64,000 nucleotides of DNA from Astrocystis sublimbata (Eukaryota; Ascomycota; Sordariomycetes; Xylariales; Xylariaceae): the NCBI GenBank assembly GCA_022453515.1, contig JAJNNY010000001.1:744001-808000 (forward strand), written 5' to 3'. The position numbers and the translations under genes were made by a program. Below are positions 1 through 11,679 of this stretch, piece by piece. Below the pieces are notes generated by a model. That model was not told where the DNA came from, did not search any database, and saw only the letters and a program-made list of their open reading frames with translations. Positions within the stretch are counted from its first letter, which is position 1, and each line of letters opens with the position of its first letter.

Positions 1-1072
1 TCTGACAATGTGCAATTTCTGGGCCCAGCGCCGAGAGGCCGAACGTATGTTTGCCATCTTCGGCAGGATTGCTCCTATTGCCCTGGCGACAATCACAATC
101 GGCCTGCTCCAAACACCAGCAGTACAGAGCAGCTTTGCGGCATACATGGTCATAGCCAACGTACAATGTGGGTTAAATCCTTTTGCTTCACCCTTATCAC
201 CCCTTATTGGCACGCTTACATGTGTACTGATACAACGTAGCTGTTTCGAGCTGCGCTATTAGCATTGTCCTACTCTCCTTCGTGATCCGCCAGTATATCA
301 TGTCGAAGCTTGCCTGGAGGCGCTTGAGCACGAGGGGCGAATCAGGAAGCCTCTGGTCACGTTTGAGGAACAACACCATTGGCAGTAGTAACGGCACCAA
401 TGGTAGTAACAACGGCACCAAAGACCAGGCTCCCAACACTCCTACTGTCGCTCCGGCGTTCACAGCCCGGGGCACCGTTTTCGACAACAACTGGGTTGTG
501 GTTCGACTTACGATCGCTGTTGCTTTCATCTCGTAAGCCTCCCTTTTCACAATATGTGATGATACGATCTGGGTTGAAGGGTGTTTAATTGTTTCACTGG
601 CAGGGTATTCATCGTAGCGAACATTGCTACGCACCTACCCCAAGCCGACGACGTAGCAAGAGACGCGAAGGCCGACGCTCCCGACCTGGGCCCCGAACGA
701 GCAAGCTCGAATATCATCGGCTACATCTTCGGCGTAACCCCTGGTTTGACGATTTGGATCGTCTTCGGACTCACAAGGGATTTCCGGAAGATTATGTACG
801 AGACATTCGTACCTCGGCGTTGGCGCAAGAGATTGTCATCTCCGGCCTCGCCATTGGAAGCCTCTTGGAGTGCTGCCCAGGGAAGACAGCAAGCCAACCT
901 ATCTGGTGTGACTGTGGAAACAGTGATTCAGCTTGACGATATCAAGCCCAACACCAAGAGGCGACCTTTACCTGACAAGATGGACGCTCCTCTTCTGACG
1001 TCAACTTCGACCTCAAGATTGGCGCCCAGCGACAGGTCGATTCCGAAAGATGAGGCTTTTACTGTGGTATAG
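1..1072 (+). CDS. Multi-pass membrane protein, C-terminal part (5' partial)
   Basis: Runs in from the left edge; exons about <1-171, 263-532 and 604-1072, joined in phase (GG|C and TC|G). The first exon encodes two hydrophobic segments (around IAPIALATITIGLL and FAAYMVIANV). The second opens with a further helix (IVLLSFVIRQY), then a soluble loop with several N-glycosylation sequons (NNT, NGT), then VVVRLTIAVAF. The third has another helix (NIIGYIFGVTPGLTIWIVF) followed by a basic cytosolic stretch and a Ser/Thr/Pro-rich tail ending DEAFTVV. The layout is that of a fungal integral membrane protein, perhaps receptor-like, but I do not recognise the family. The first ATG in the window (8) is probably internal, because the frame is open to the edge. 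Confidence 0.6.
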
Positions 1073-2555
1073 GACTATATGGGAAAGGGAGGGGTGGGGG
1101 ATGTGGCGTTGAAAGTGAAATGATACCCATAACGTTTGGTTTACTAAATAACAGGACTCCGACCTATCGCATGTCGAGAGCAGTTTGCTTTGTCTAGGTA
1201 GTTACTATATGTGAGTTTAATCAATGGTTTCATTCTTAGCCATTAATTGTTAGCTTCAATATCATTTATATGACCTTTTTCTAGTATAACTTAGGACATA
1301 TTTTGTCGCACGTGTATCCAGCAGCTGGTTGGCCCATGTACTAGGAGTTTCATGGCTCGGCATTATAATAAGTGCGCAGATATTATTCTCGCTAAAAACA
1401 AATTGCCATGTAGCACTAACCATGCCCAGTAGCGAATAATAAAGACAGCAAAAAAACAGAGATCGAAGTTTCTTGATGTTGGTGCTTTTGCATCAATTGA
1501 GGGGAAGCAGGACATATTCATCGTACACACAAAGTCAGCTGAGATATGGACACCGCCGCTTGGTGATCATTTTGAACAGCCGTTATGTTGCATCTCCCGA
1601 CTGTCCGGGGTTGTCCGGGGTCCCCGGATTGTCGGGAGCTCCATCCGTCTCCAGCAATCAGCGTGTCTAGAATTTCGCCGAGCTGAGATTTACGGCTGAT
1701 CCTTCGGTCTGGAACCGAGTTGATTATATCTGCGAACAGAGATCTTATGAGAATCACGATATTTACATGCCACAAATTGTAGATTATAGTATTGCGAATA
1801 CAAACACCCATCCACGTAGTGTAACAGCCGATACAACTCTCGCGTACAGTTCGTAGTGTCATCGTGTGGTCGTACCCGATAAAGTGAGAGGGTGTTGAAT
1901 TGACAGGGGTCAAGACTCTCCTGCCAATGCGAGCGCCAACATCATCCAGAGGGTCGCAACCACCTTGAACAGATAACTGTACCACGCAGCTGCTTACATT
2001 CCCAGGCAGGAAGGCTGGGCAGAGTGGTTTTTCCACCTAGTCAACGACACCGTATAGCTATCTCACGATGAGAACTCACATCTTTCTGAAGGGTTCCCCC
2101 GCACTCGGCCCCTGTCCATTGGCGACGTGCCCCCCAATGACAAGAGAACAATCCCTCACCGTATCATCAGGCCAAGGGCAGATGGGGATCCAGCAGGGTA
2201 CAGTATCCTGGTCCCAACCCCAGATTCTCGAAGCGATCCGGCCCAGACGTCCCGGCTAAAATCGAACCATATACGGCCTGGACACCAGGCGGAACCCAAC
2301 AAGAACATATCATTTGCCCACGCATCCAGGGCCCAATATGTCCTCTCTGCCAGCTGATTACCCGTCGAGAGCCTCCGACTTACTACCGGGGCCCGACGCG
2401 GGTTGGTCCATGCAGGTAGGTATATGAACGACGACGCGCCCCAGCTGACGCTCCAAACTGCCTTCGTTCGCCGCGGGGATCTTTGCAACTCTTCCTACTA
2501 CCATCAAGTATATAAGAAAGAATTTGTGTAGAGATCGAAACGGCGTCTGGCGAAA
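1073..2555. other. Intergenic region between membrane protein and sugar transporter
   Basis: Nearly 1.5 kb. An open frame of 172 codons lies on the minus strand (1518-2036) but has no recognisable domain and no splice context. The last 500 bases are GC-richer and look like the promoter of the downstream transporter, with a TATA-like element and GCGGGG/CCCCGC sequences. Confidence 0.5.
2473..2516 (+). promoter_or_regulatory. Putative CreA site and TATA element of the sugar transporter
   Basis: GCGGGG at 2473-2478 fits the carbon-catabolite repressor consensus SYGGRG, and a reverse-oriented CCCCGC lies near 2097. TATATAAG follows at 2509-2516, 40 bases before the start codon. A CreA site in front of a sugar permease would be expected biologically, but a six-base match is weak evidence on its own. 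Confidence 0.3.
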
Positions 2556-4733
2556 ATGGTCGGCGTCACTGTCGAGACGGACAACCGTGTCCACCGCATG
2601 GCGGTGGACGACCCGGTCCCCTGGTATCGCAAGCCAAACCTGCGCTCCCTCTACTTCTTGCTGTTCCCATGTCTCATGGGTATCGAGATGACTTCGGGGT
2701 TCGACTCGCAGATCATCAATGCCGTCCAGCTCGTGCCTGCTTGGACGGAGTGTAAGTCGCCCCAGCAATGACTAGTGAATTCTTAAGCTCGGATTGCTGA
2801 CATTGAGGATTGAAGACTTCGGGGATCCAAAGGGAGGCTACAAGGGTATTTTGGCATCAGCCCTTCCCCTCGGTGCGGTCATCGGCCTCCCACTGATCCC
2901 TTACGTCAACGATAACTTGGGCCGAAGATGGTGCGTTATGACGGGCAGTGTGATTATGATCATCGGGTCGCTCATCCAGGGCTTTGCGCAAAATGGTGCG
3001 TGGGCTTATCTCAATTGATTTGGAAGCATCGACATTTGCTGACTTGAGGCCAGCTCCCATGTACATCGTCGCTCGGTTGATTATCGGATTCGGTCTTCCC
3101 TATGCGATCGTGGCTGGTTCGAGTTTGATTGGAGAGCTTGCGTATCCGAAAGAGCGTGCTGTTTTGACGTCGCTGTTCAATGCTGCTTACTTTGTTGGCG
3201 CCATCGTCGCTTCGGGCGTGACGTATGGGACGCAGTTGATCCCGTCAGATTGGTATGTCGATGGCTTCCCTGTGCGACTTGTAATAATGAAAGCTAACAC
3301 GTTTGATTACAGGTCTTGGAGGTACAGTGACTCGGCTTTTCAACCAAATATCTGAGCCATCGCGCTGACTTACAAACAGAGTACCTTCCCTCCTACAGTT
3401 GTCCCCATCATTATTACAAGTCATCTTCATCTTGTAGGTCTACCTCTCGTTCCAAGCCGTCTCAAGCTGCCCTGAGTTTTTCAACAACTAAACACCCGCG
3501 TAGCTTCATCCCCGAAAGCCCCCGATTCCTCATCAGCAAAGACCGCCACGAGGAAGCGTTCCAAGTGCTCGTGAAGTACCACGCCGAAGGCGACGAGAAC
3601 TCCGAGTTCGCCAAGGCCGAGATGGCCGAGATCAAGACGACCATCGCCATCGAGATGGAGCACTCGAAGCGCTCATGGGCGGACCTGATCAGCACGCCGG
3701 GCAACCGGCGGCGGCTGCTGATCGGTTCGCTCGTCGGTATCATGACGCAGCTGTCGGGCAACGTCGTCATCTCGTACTACCTCGGCGACATCCTCGCGCT
3801 GGTCGGCTTCACGGACCCCCAGTTCGCTGCCAAGTACAACATCGGCAACCAGGTCTGGGGTCTCGTCTGCGCCGTCTCCACGGCGCTTATTGTTATGCGC
3901 TTTAGACGCCGGACGATGTATCTTTTTGCCATCGCCTGGTGTTTGGCTGCGTATGTTGGATGGACGGCCTCGGCGGCCGTGGCGATTGAGAAGGGGAACG
4001 AGGTCGCTGCGAAGCTTACGCTGTTCTGGATTTACTTCTACCAGCCTGGTTACAATATCGGCTTCAATGCACTAACCTACAGTAAGTTTCTCTTGGGGAC
4101 ATATGGTTTTTGTACTGTTGATACTCAGCTATTGATAATGGCGCTGACAATTACCCCCTTTCCACAGCGTTCCTGGTCGAGCTATTCCCCTACGCTATGC
4201 GTGCCCGTGGTATCACCGTCTTCCAGTTTTTCGGCAAGGCAGCCCAGGTAGGTCTTTGAACCCCCACCTCCTCCACCCTTCCCCCTTTCCCCTTCCACCT
4301 TCCACCTTCCACCTTCCACCTTCAGCAAGCCTTTGTGTATGAAATTGCCCCTAAAACCATCGAACTAGTTCTTCGGCACAAACGTGAACCCCGTCGGCTT
4401 GGACCCGGTGAACGGCATCGGTTGGAAGTTCTTGATTGTATATTCCGTGTGGATCCTGATCGAGGGTATCCTGATCTACTTCCTCTGGCCCGAGACGTCT
4501 GGTCGGACTTTGGAGGAGCTCGCATTTTGTAAGTTTTGGTGGCTTATCGATGAAGCTGGGGACAGTTTTGGTTCTGGTTCTGGTGCTGACTTGTTGCTGC
4601 AGTGTTTGAGGATAGCGAGCGTGTGCTTAAGACGGCGAAAGCTGTTGAGAACGAGATCGGCCATGATTCTATCTCTGAGGATAAGAGCGCTTCGAAGGAG
4701 ACTTCGAAGGAGATATCGAAAGAGGTGGCTTAA
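2556..4733 (+). CDS. MFS sugar/H+ symporter, lactose-permease type
   Basis: Predicted 528 residues. Exons 2556-2751, 2816-2995, 3054-3252, 3313-3321, 3380-3433, 3504-4081, 4168-4247, 4369-4528, 4603-4733; all joins keep phase. Family signatures of the hexose/lactose transporter branch are present: NLGRRW after helix 2, PESPRFLISK after helix 6, the cytosolic loop with EIKTTIAIE, and PETSGRTLEEL after helix 12. The N-terminus (about 45 residues) and the Ser/Lys/Glu-rich C-terminus are cytosolic. It should be a plasma-membrane proton symporter for a mono- or disaccharide; the sugar cannot be told from sequence. Exon 4 is only 9 nt (encoding part of W-S-W-R), yet it is needed to restore the conserved DWSWR-PSLLQ block. 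Lactose-permease-like proteins of this type (Lac12/CdtB relatives) are often induced by plant polysaccharide breakdown products. Confidence 0.88.
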
Positions 4734-5058
4734 TCGTTTCGTCGGGGTGTTCGTACAGGGGCTGGCGAGGTGCTAGACTGGGCGATCGTGGTGATTCGTT
4801 GGATATTGGCGTGTTGCCGAATAGAAATAGTCGTAGGTAGTATTCAATCCGTCAACCCGTATGTGGAACTCTTCCGTTTCCGTATATTTGGCTTTGGCAC
4901 CCTCGCCTAACGCCGTGCAACTCGCCTGCTGTCCGTGATGCACGGTATGGCACAAGTGAAGCCATAAAGTGGGGTTAAATCTCCATATGATGGTGTCCGA
5001 AAGTGCACAAGTCGTCGCGTGTAGTACTGCGTGGTGAGCTAAAGAGCTACATGACAGG
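4734..5058. other. Short intergenic stretch
   Basis: About 325 bases between the end of the transporter and the end of a minus-strand gene; presumably the two 3' UTRs. No other structure seen. Confidence 0.5.
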
Positions 5059-6018
5059 CTATATTACATCAGTGTCCAGTGGCAAGTGATGGTGTAGGTT
5101 GCCCGGCAGGTAAGGTTGGAGTCGTCCATAAGGCAATCTATATTCGCCAATCCAATCTCTTTGACTCGCCCAAGTATCGTTTCCGGCTGAAGATTCGACA
5201 TAATCGTCATCCGATTCAGAATCCATGAGATCTATGTACCCAAGAATTCTGCTCCGAAGTCGCTGTCGCATTGATCGCAGTTGTTTGCAGGGAGATCTTC
5301 GCTGGGAAGCTGAGCTGTATTTCTTGGCAAGTTTTTCCTTGATGATTGCCAGGAGCCTCTTTGCTGACGAGCCGGTCTTCATCCCAGATCTAGAAGGTTC
5401 TTCTCGGTGGGACTCAGGAACCTCGCCGCTGTTGTCGATGCTGGTGGTGCTGGTGTCATTGTTGTTGCAACTCCCCCGGGAACGCTGTTCTCGAGGATTA
5501 TCACAAGCCACGTAGCGCTCAATCCTCGCTCGTTGTTGTTGTCTTATTTGGTCGAAGAGCCTATCAGCTCCCCCGTGCGAATTTGATATCTGTCGTCTCT
5601 CGTCTCGTTCCCAAGCCCTGATCACTTCCGGGGAATATTTTTTGGGATACAAGGACGTGTGGTCTATGGGGCGTCTACGTGTTGAGCTATTGGCACCAGT
5701 CGGAACCTTCCGTCTTTCTTCCCTATGGAGAAACGTATGGTGCTGATTTTCAATTTTGGGACAGGGCGAGGGAAGAAGCCGGTCCTCCGGATTCAAGTAC
5801 CAATATGTCAAATTGTCAGGAGTTGTAACCGTGACAGCGGGACATTGGTTGCGAGGGAGGAGTGTCGAGGTGGATGGTTGTGTGTCTGGTTGTGGTGCGC
5901 CAGGAGTACTGCAGTCGCTATCAAGATAATCCATGCTGGTCGTAGTTTCGTAAGCTGATATATGTTTGCGATGTTGCACGATGTGGTAAGTTGGTTGGTA
6001 TACGATAAAGTTGAGCAT
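5059..6018 (-). CDS. Hypothetical protein, charged and low-complexity
   Basis: Single-exon frame of up to 319 codons; a second ATG at about 5934 (MDYLDSDCS) may be the real start, giving about 291 residues. The protein is hydrophilic, with a Pro/Thr/Ser-rich N-terminal third, a central basic part (YSPEVIRAWERDERRQ, then IRQQQRARIERYV), a Ser/Asn-rich linker, a Lys/Arg-rich segment (RLLAIIKEKLAKKY, then LRSMRQRLRSRILGYIDLMD) and an acidic end. No signal peptide, membrane helix or known domain is visible. The long uninterrupted frame in DNA of average composition supports coding. The function is unknown; predicted disorder would suit a nuclear or scaffold protein, but that is a guess. Confidence 0.5.
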   Translation of the reverse strand: MLNFIVYQPTYHIVQHRKHISAYETTTSMDYLDSDCSTPGAPQPDTQPSTSTLLPRNQCPAVTVTTPDNLTYWYLNPEDRLLPSPCPKIENQHHTFLHREERRKVPTGANSSTRRRPIDHTSLYPKKYSPEVIRAWERDERRQISNSHGGADRLFDQIRQQQRARIERYVACDNPREQRSRGSCNNNDTSTTSIDNSGEVPESHREEPSRSGMKTGSSAKRLLAIIKEKLAKKYSSASQRRSPCKQLRSMRQRLRSRILGYIDLMDSESDDDYVESSAGNDTWASQRDWIGEYRLPYGRLQPYLPGNLHHHLPLDTDVI

Positions 6019-6526
6019 GGAAGAAGATGTTCAGTGTGAGGATATCTGGACGTGGTGGGAAGGGGGGTAGAGGAGGGGGGGGTTCTTATCAAAGTTCATC
6101 TATGCCTTGAAGATGCCGACATGAAGTTAATATGATTAAAAATATGCTCAATGCTAGCATTTTGTGATAAAGGAGTACGCAAGTCGAGGCGGTGATATGT
6201 ATTCGTTCTAACATTGCACACAGTGACCCAGACGCCTGCAGCCAGTCCCAAATTTCCGTGTCCGCTGCCGAGTAGATGACCTACGCATTCACACAGTACC
6301 TGTCGCGTCAAGCATGCAACTTTCCCCACGGGAATTGCAAGAGAACCCGGTGGGGCTTTGGAGGCGCAAGAGCTGAAAGCTGAATTTTAGATTTCTTTCA
6401 TTGGTAGGGAATTCTTAGTCGCTCATAGCTCCGTATCGCTGGTCCATGCTATCCAGAGACAGGCAACCGCCTATGGCGGTGAGCGCTTCTTTATTCCGAA
6501 GCCTATGTGCAGGAGAGCCCGGAGGC
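6019..6526. other. Intergenic region
   Basis: About 500 bases holding the upstream region of the minus-strand hypothetical gene and the 3' side of the Mim2-like gene. A G-rich run lies near 6060-6085. No gene seen. Confidence 0.5.
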
Positions 6527-6921
6527 TCACAGGGTTGCGGCAGCCTCAATGGCACCCGCGGCCTTGAAGGCCTTCTTGTTTGTCCATCTGATCTCGACAT
6601 CATGTGCCCATTCCATGTACCGCGCCCAGCCTGTAAACAGCAGTCAGTGAACAATGCCGGATCCGGCGCAGCGGCTTCTGGATGGCGGGTCGACGTACTC
6701 CAATATGCAAACTTGCGGCCGAGGTATTTGCCCACGAAGGGGACTATTATCATGGTGAGAAGCAACTGGAGTTGCTCGAGGCTCTGCTCCCATTCCTTCT
6801 GGGCATCGTAGTCTTCCTCGTCGGAATCGAAGCTCTCAGTAGTTGTGGAGGGGAGAGAGTAGATCTCGTCCGAGTCGGAGGCGGCGGCGTCGGGTATGGC
6901 GAACGAGTCGGAGAGCGACAT
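6527..6921 (-). CDS. Mim2-like mitochondrial outer membrane import subunit
   Basis: Two exons, 6699-6921 and 6527-6630 (68-nt intron), give 108 residues. The N-terminal half is acidic (SFDSDEEDYDAQKEWEQSLEQ). A single hydrophobic helix follows (LLLTMIIVPFVGKYLGRKFA), then an aromatic/basic tail, YWSWARYMEWAHDVEIRW. An acidic cytosolic part, one outer-membrane helix with a P-F-x-GK-x-x-GR pattern and a Trp/Arg tail match fungal Mim2, which with Mim1 forms the MIM complex that inserts alpha-helical outer-membrane proteins. Yeast Mim2 is of similar small size. The start MSLSDSF is chosen because the longer upstream frame lacks conserved character. It is divergent from eIF2-beta. The assignment rests on pattern recognition of a short protein. 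Confidence 0.62.
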
Positions 6922-7847
6922 GATGGTTGTTCGAGGGAATGAGAATGCGGTGATGTCTGCAGGGTTGTCGGGAGAAGTAGGGGAGAGCAGCGGTTGAAGC
7001 GCTACTGGTCGAGAGCCTGACGATGCATCGGGCTTGTAGAGGCCGGAGACCCTGGTAGACGGACAGTAAGCCACCAGAAGGACGGCGTCGACAACAACGA
7101 CAACGACGATAGTAGGCAGCGCGGTGGTGACAAGTCGATAGGGAAGTACCTAAGTAAGGTAAGGTCAGGAATGTATGGGCAGTGGATTCAGGATGTCGTC
7201 AGTAGGCTTGGCAGATCAGATGTACGGTCGGAGATAAGCGCTGTTAATTTTCAAGGGTTGAAGCCTCTCTCTTCCTCTGATTGATAGCTGAATCTGTCAA
7301 GGTGTTTCAATTTGTAGGTGGTGGGGCGCAGCTGAGGGGAGCTGTCTCGGCTGTCAATCCTGGCTCTGGGCGGTCCGACAATGACCGGCACTGCAACGCC
7401 GTCTGCCCCGGATCAGCTGCGAGTACAGTACCTGATACGGGCGGCGCCAGCTGCACGCAGAAAGTGCAGCACTGTAGATACTGTGCCTGCGAGCCTTGGG
7501 AGGTACCTGCATGAGCCTAGGGGCCTAGATAAGCTGCCCGCCACCACCGGCCAGGACCCCGAGCAGGCCCGAGTTGGGTTTACGTACGTTAGGTCAGGTA
7601 CAGTTTATACGCCTTCGTCGCATTCTTCCAACTCCTCCAACTTCCGTCATACGCAACGCAATAACCCATCTCATATTTCCGAACGAGGCCCGTTCGCTCG
7701 ATTGTACGCCTGCAACGTTTGCGCCCTCACCGACATTTGCATTTCGAGTCGACCAGCCAACTGCGAATAGCACCCGTGGACGCCATAGCGCACGCACTGT
7801 CCGCGCCAGGTCGCCAGGACCCCGACATCCCGAGTCAGGCGTTCAAG
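6922..7847. other. Shared divergent promoter region of Mim2-like gene and eIF2-beta
   Basis: A 926-base region between two divergent genes. It contains CA/AC- and AGGTA-rich stretches and pyrimidine-rich segments near 7615-7645 that suit a housekeeping promoter. No additional gene is supported; the long plus-strand open frame over 7574-8440 overlaps the eIF2-beta first exon and intron in a different frame and lacks domain content. Confidence 0.45.
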
Positions 7848-10242
7848 ATGGATGCCACCGAGGAAGTAGGTGCTGGTTTTCATATTCGCGAGTTTATGGC
7901 ATTCCTTTGGCACTATTCACTGCTTCGCTCCCGTGTGCTCTGATTTTGTTGAAATTTTGCGTTCATCGATCCTATTTTTTTTTCTTTTTCTCTTTTTATA
8001 AGTCCCTGTTCCCTTTGCCCGCCTCCCAGGTCGGAGCTTGCCTGCGACGGCCCCTCCATGGCAGGCCACTACGCAACCCCCGTGGATCTAGGTGGCTTAC
8101 GTTAGGTGGTACATGTATCACATCGCCATGGCAGCCCATTCGGCTTAGCTCCGAAGCGTCGTCCACTGTCCACTGTCCACTGCGTGCGGCGTCTGGCGCG
8201 TCTGGCGAGCCTAGCGAGCTGGGTACATGCTCTACAGCGGTTCACCCTCGCCTATCGGCCACTATCGCATCCCCTGCCCAGGACCGCCACCCACTTGCCC
8301 CTCACACCTATCTACTCCGTACCCGTACCACAGACAGGAGATACCTCCTGGGGTACCCAGAACATGGAATCAGTGCTGTCTGCCCCACCAAAAACCACCG
8401 AGCACCGTCTTTGAAATTCCTCGCTCGAGCCTCCAAATAAGAGTCATAGCAGTCATAAGAGTCATCCTCATCAGCTGATGCCACTGGCCAGAATACCTAT
8501 CCTCGCCCATCCTACCTACCAACCTTGATCCCCAAACTCCATTATTGCATACACGTGACACCCCGCTTCCCAGGTACTTTTCTCTGTTCCATCTCTCATC
8601 CCGTCCTCTGTCATTGGGCATTGGGTCAGCGCATGTTTCTGCTTCTGTCATTTAGTTGCCTCGACATTCCGGACCCGCTCAGTACCTAGTAGTCTATCTA
8701 CCTACATAGTCTACCTGCATAGTAGGCAATCAACATAACACAATACTAAGCCCTTCCTCTATAGGATAGACCCTCTCCCGTCGACGGCAAGCAGCGCAAA
8801 TCCGTCGTCTTCAGCTCCGAGGCCATTGTAGTCCAGCCCGACGGACAAGTCACCATGTCCTCCACCGAGGACAACAAGGAGGCCACCGCCATTTCCCACT
8901 CCACCCCCTCCGACGAGGAAGTGCCCACGCCTCCAGTCGAGGATGGCGCACCCGCCGATGAAGAGGGTGTTCTAGATCTGGGAAAGAAGAAGAAGAAGAA
9001 GCCCAAGGTCGAGGCCGAGGCCGAGACCGCCGAAGATGGCGAAGCCCCCGCCGGTGACGAATCCAACGTCGTCGGTGGCATCGACCTGTCCCTCAAGAAA
9101 AAGAAGAAGAAGAAGCCCAAGACCGAGGACGAATTCGCCGCCAAGCTTGCCGCCCTCGACCTCGAAAAGGATGGCGAAGAGAAGACAGACGACCAAGCTG
9201 GTGACGCGGAGAAGGGCACCGGCATCTGGCAACATGACCAGGCTACCCCCATCACTTACAACCTTCTCCTCGGACGTTTCTTCGATCTTCTCGCCGAGAA
9301 GAACCCCGACCACGCCTCCACCGGCTCGCGAAGCTACAAGATCCCGCCTCCTCAGTGTCTCCGTGAAGGAAACAAGAAGACGATTTTCGCCAACATTGAG
9401 GAGATCACCAAGCGAAGTAAGACGACCTGGTTACGTGATCAGCCCGCATAGCCCCCCTCCCTGAAATTGTCCTGGCATATACTGACAACATGGTATAGTG
9501 AAGCGAAGTTCCGAGCATGTCACCGCGTATCTCGTAAGTTTCAATTTCTTGGGCAAAACTACATTTCGGGTGGCAGATGACTAACTCGCCGTAGTTTACG
9601 GAATTGGGAACAACGTAAGTGCTTCATTAAAGGACTCTCGTTGCCTTCTTTCACGATTGACTGCCGCACCTGATCTTGTCCCAAAAGCCAGGGCGAATCT
9701 ACATCCCCCATGGCTTCAAATCACTAACTGCAGATGTTACAGTGGCTCGGTTGATGGATCCAAACGTCTGGTCATCAAGGGTCGTTTCCAGCAGTACGTC
9801 ACCAATAACAGAAACCTTGTTTATCTTGACTACTGACCCCTTTGAAGGAAGCAACTGGAAAGTATGTTAAGGAAATACATCATCGAGTACGTGACGTGCC
9901 GCACGTGCAAGAGCCCCGACACGACTCTTGAGAAGGGAGAGAACAGACTTTGTAAGTCTAAAGTCCCATGCCCACCCCTTTCCCGGTACACATACTTGGA
10001 TTGTTAGCAAAAGATTACTAACTTCGAGACTTACAGACTTCATGACATGCAATAGCGTAAGTTGAATCCAATCACCCCCTTCCACGAATGTGGTTTCAAC
10101 CCATAGCTGCCTACACTATTCTCTGAAGAATGTATGAGGGACCTGTTACTAATACTAAGTTCAGTGTGGTTCACGACGATCCGTCACCGCAATCAAGAGT
10201 GGTTTCACAGCCCAGGTCGGAAAGAGAAAGAAGATGCGATAG
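7848..10242 (+). CDS. SUI3: Translation initiation factor eIF2 subunit beta
   Basis: Predicted 325 residues from eight exons: 7848-7865, 8765-9416, 9499-9533, 9595-9614, 9743-9793, 9848-9951, 10037-10056, 10165-10242. The protein has the KSVVF segment near the N-terminus, two polylysine blocks (GKKKKKKPK and [10 protein letters not shown]) that contact eIF5 and eIF2B-epsilon, the core ([18 protein letters not shown] ... VTAYLFTELGTTGSVDG ... [14 protein letters not shown]) and the C-terminal zinc ribbon with CRTC and CNSCGSRRSV. It carries initiator tRNA as part of the eIF2-GTP ternary complex. Exon 1 is only six codons (MDATEE) and precedes an 899-nt intron. An in-frame TAG directly before exon 2 and the conserved pre-ATG coding sequence in exon 2 show that an upstream exon is needed, so MSSTED at 8855 is not the start. 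Confidence 0.9.
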
Positions 10243-11679
10243 ACTACTCGCATTGCTTCTGGGGGGGGGGGGGGGGGGGGGGCGGTGTTTATTTCTCCTA
10301 TCTGTGTCACATTATAAGGCACATCAATCTTTGAAAGGTTCTATGTAATGGGACCACGAGATGACGACACAACGCCAACCACGAGACAAATCCTGCTACA
10401 TATTCATCAGCCGACAGATGGAGTGGGTTCGGCTGTGTCAGCCTCGAGCCTACAAAACCGCCGTACCGTCTACCCGTGGATGACAGTGGTCAGGGAGGTA
10501 TCATGGATTGCAACAGCATCAGCCATCAATAGGGCACAGGTTCAAATAGGACTACAGAAAAACAAATACCGTTTCGTGAGGCTCTATGTGTCTGCACTAG
10601 ATATCTCATGGCAACATGTGACCACACAGTATTCGGTTGCTTGTCCATCATGTCTAGTGATCAACCGCCCCTAAGTATAATCTTCATGAGATTCATTTAG
10701 ATTCGCCTTCCCGTGTCTATCTCGCCATAGGCGTGAATAAGGAGACTCGGACGTGGTTATATCGGACCTCGGCCAAGGTGTTTCGTATCTGCGGAAACGG
10801 GATCCAGTCTTTCTTTTGTGACGTGCTGCATCCAGCTTCTAAATGTCAACACCCGCCTATATTGTTGACGTTCTATTCTGACATGTAGCATGAAAACAAA
10901 ATGAAGCTTCCTCACTGGCGCTCTCAAGTTTTTACCGGAAGTTTCGCACTATGGTTGACCCCTGATAACTTTGCAGATTACCTACTATTTCTGCCAAAAT
11001 CAGCTGAGTGAGTGGCTTACAGGGAGTTCCATTCTGTTGCGTGTGTTCCAGTAGTTCCTTCTGTTCTTGCAATATTCGCGCTGCTACGTAATGGGGATTC
11101 CTGGGCCTCATTTGTCCCTTCCCTCTAATACTTGCCAAACCCGGTCTTTGGGATTGGGAAATTACTTCTGACTCGAATAGGAGTCCGGACAACCGGCCTT
11201 GCAGAATCCCCGACTTTGGGCAGTCCGTGACTGAAATCAACATGATTACCTCATGACACATGTTTGTGCTTTCCACATCTCTGGCAAGAGATCATTTCTC
11301 ATGATAACCACCGAGCGAGCTACTCACTCCATAGCTTTGCAAAAACATCAGCAGCCTCAGCTCATCATAACCACGACCTATTGGGATCGGAAGCAGCCCT
11401 ATTCAGAGAACCCTACTTCGACGACTATCTCAATTCAAGCTTACCGATATCATTGCATCGCTCCGTGATCCCTCGGCACGTCGCACATGATACACGGTTA
11501 CTCCACCCGTCACACATTCATTCTATCGAGAGATTGAATAAAATAGTATATCTAATCAGCATTTCCTTTCGACCGAAAGTAAAATCAGTAAGCATGATTT
11601 ATCCCGTATCAACGACTCCACTACAACCCGGCATTTCTAACGCCAACCAAATTCAGCACCGACAGTTAATTCCCCCATC
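10243..11679. other. Intergenic region after eIF2-beta
   Basis: About 1.4 kb. It starts with the eIF2-beta 3' UTR, which carries a homopolymeric G22 tract at 10261-10282. Short open frames on both strands (for example 10348-10674 plus and 10932-11276 minus) have no domain, signal or splice support. Confidence 0.5.
10261..10282 (+). repeat. Poly-G tract (G22)
   Basis: Twenty-two consecutive G residues on the coding strand, 18 bases after the eIF2-beta stop codon and followed by CGGTG. It lies in the likely 3' UTR, where it could form a quadruplex in RNA. Long homopolymers are also prone to sequencing length error. Confidence 0.9.

Noticed and set aside
1518..2036. 172-codon minus-strand frame with several Cys
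   Set aside because: No domain, no signal peptide and no splice partner; Cys spacing does not fit CFEM or other secreted families.
7574..8440. 288-codon plus-strand frame
   Set aside because: Overlaps the eIF2-beta first exon and long intron in another frame; low-complexity composition without a domain.
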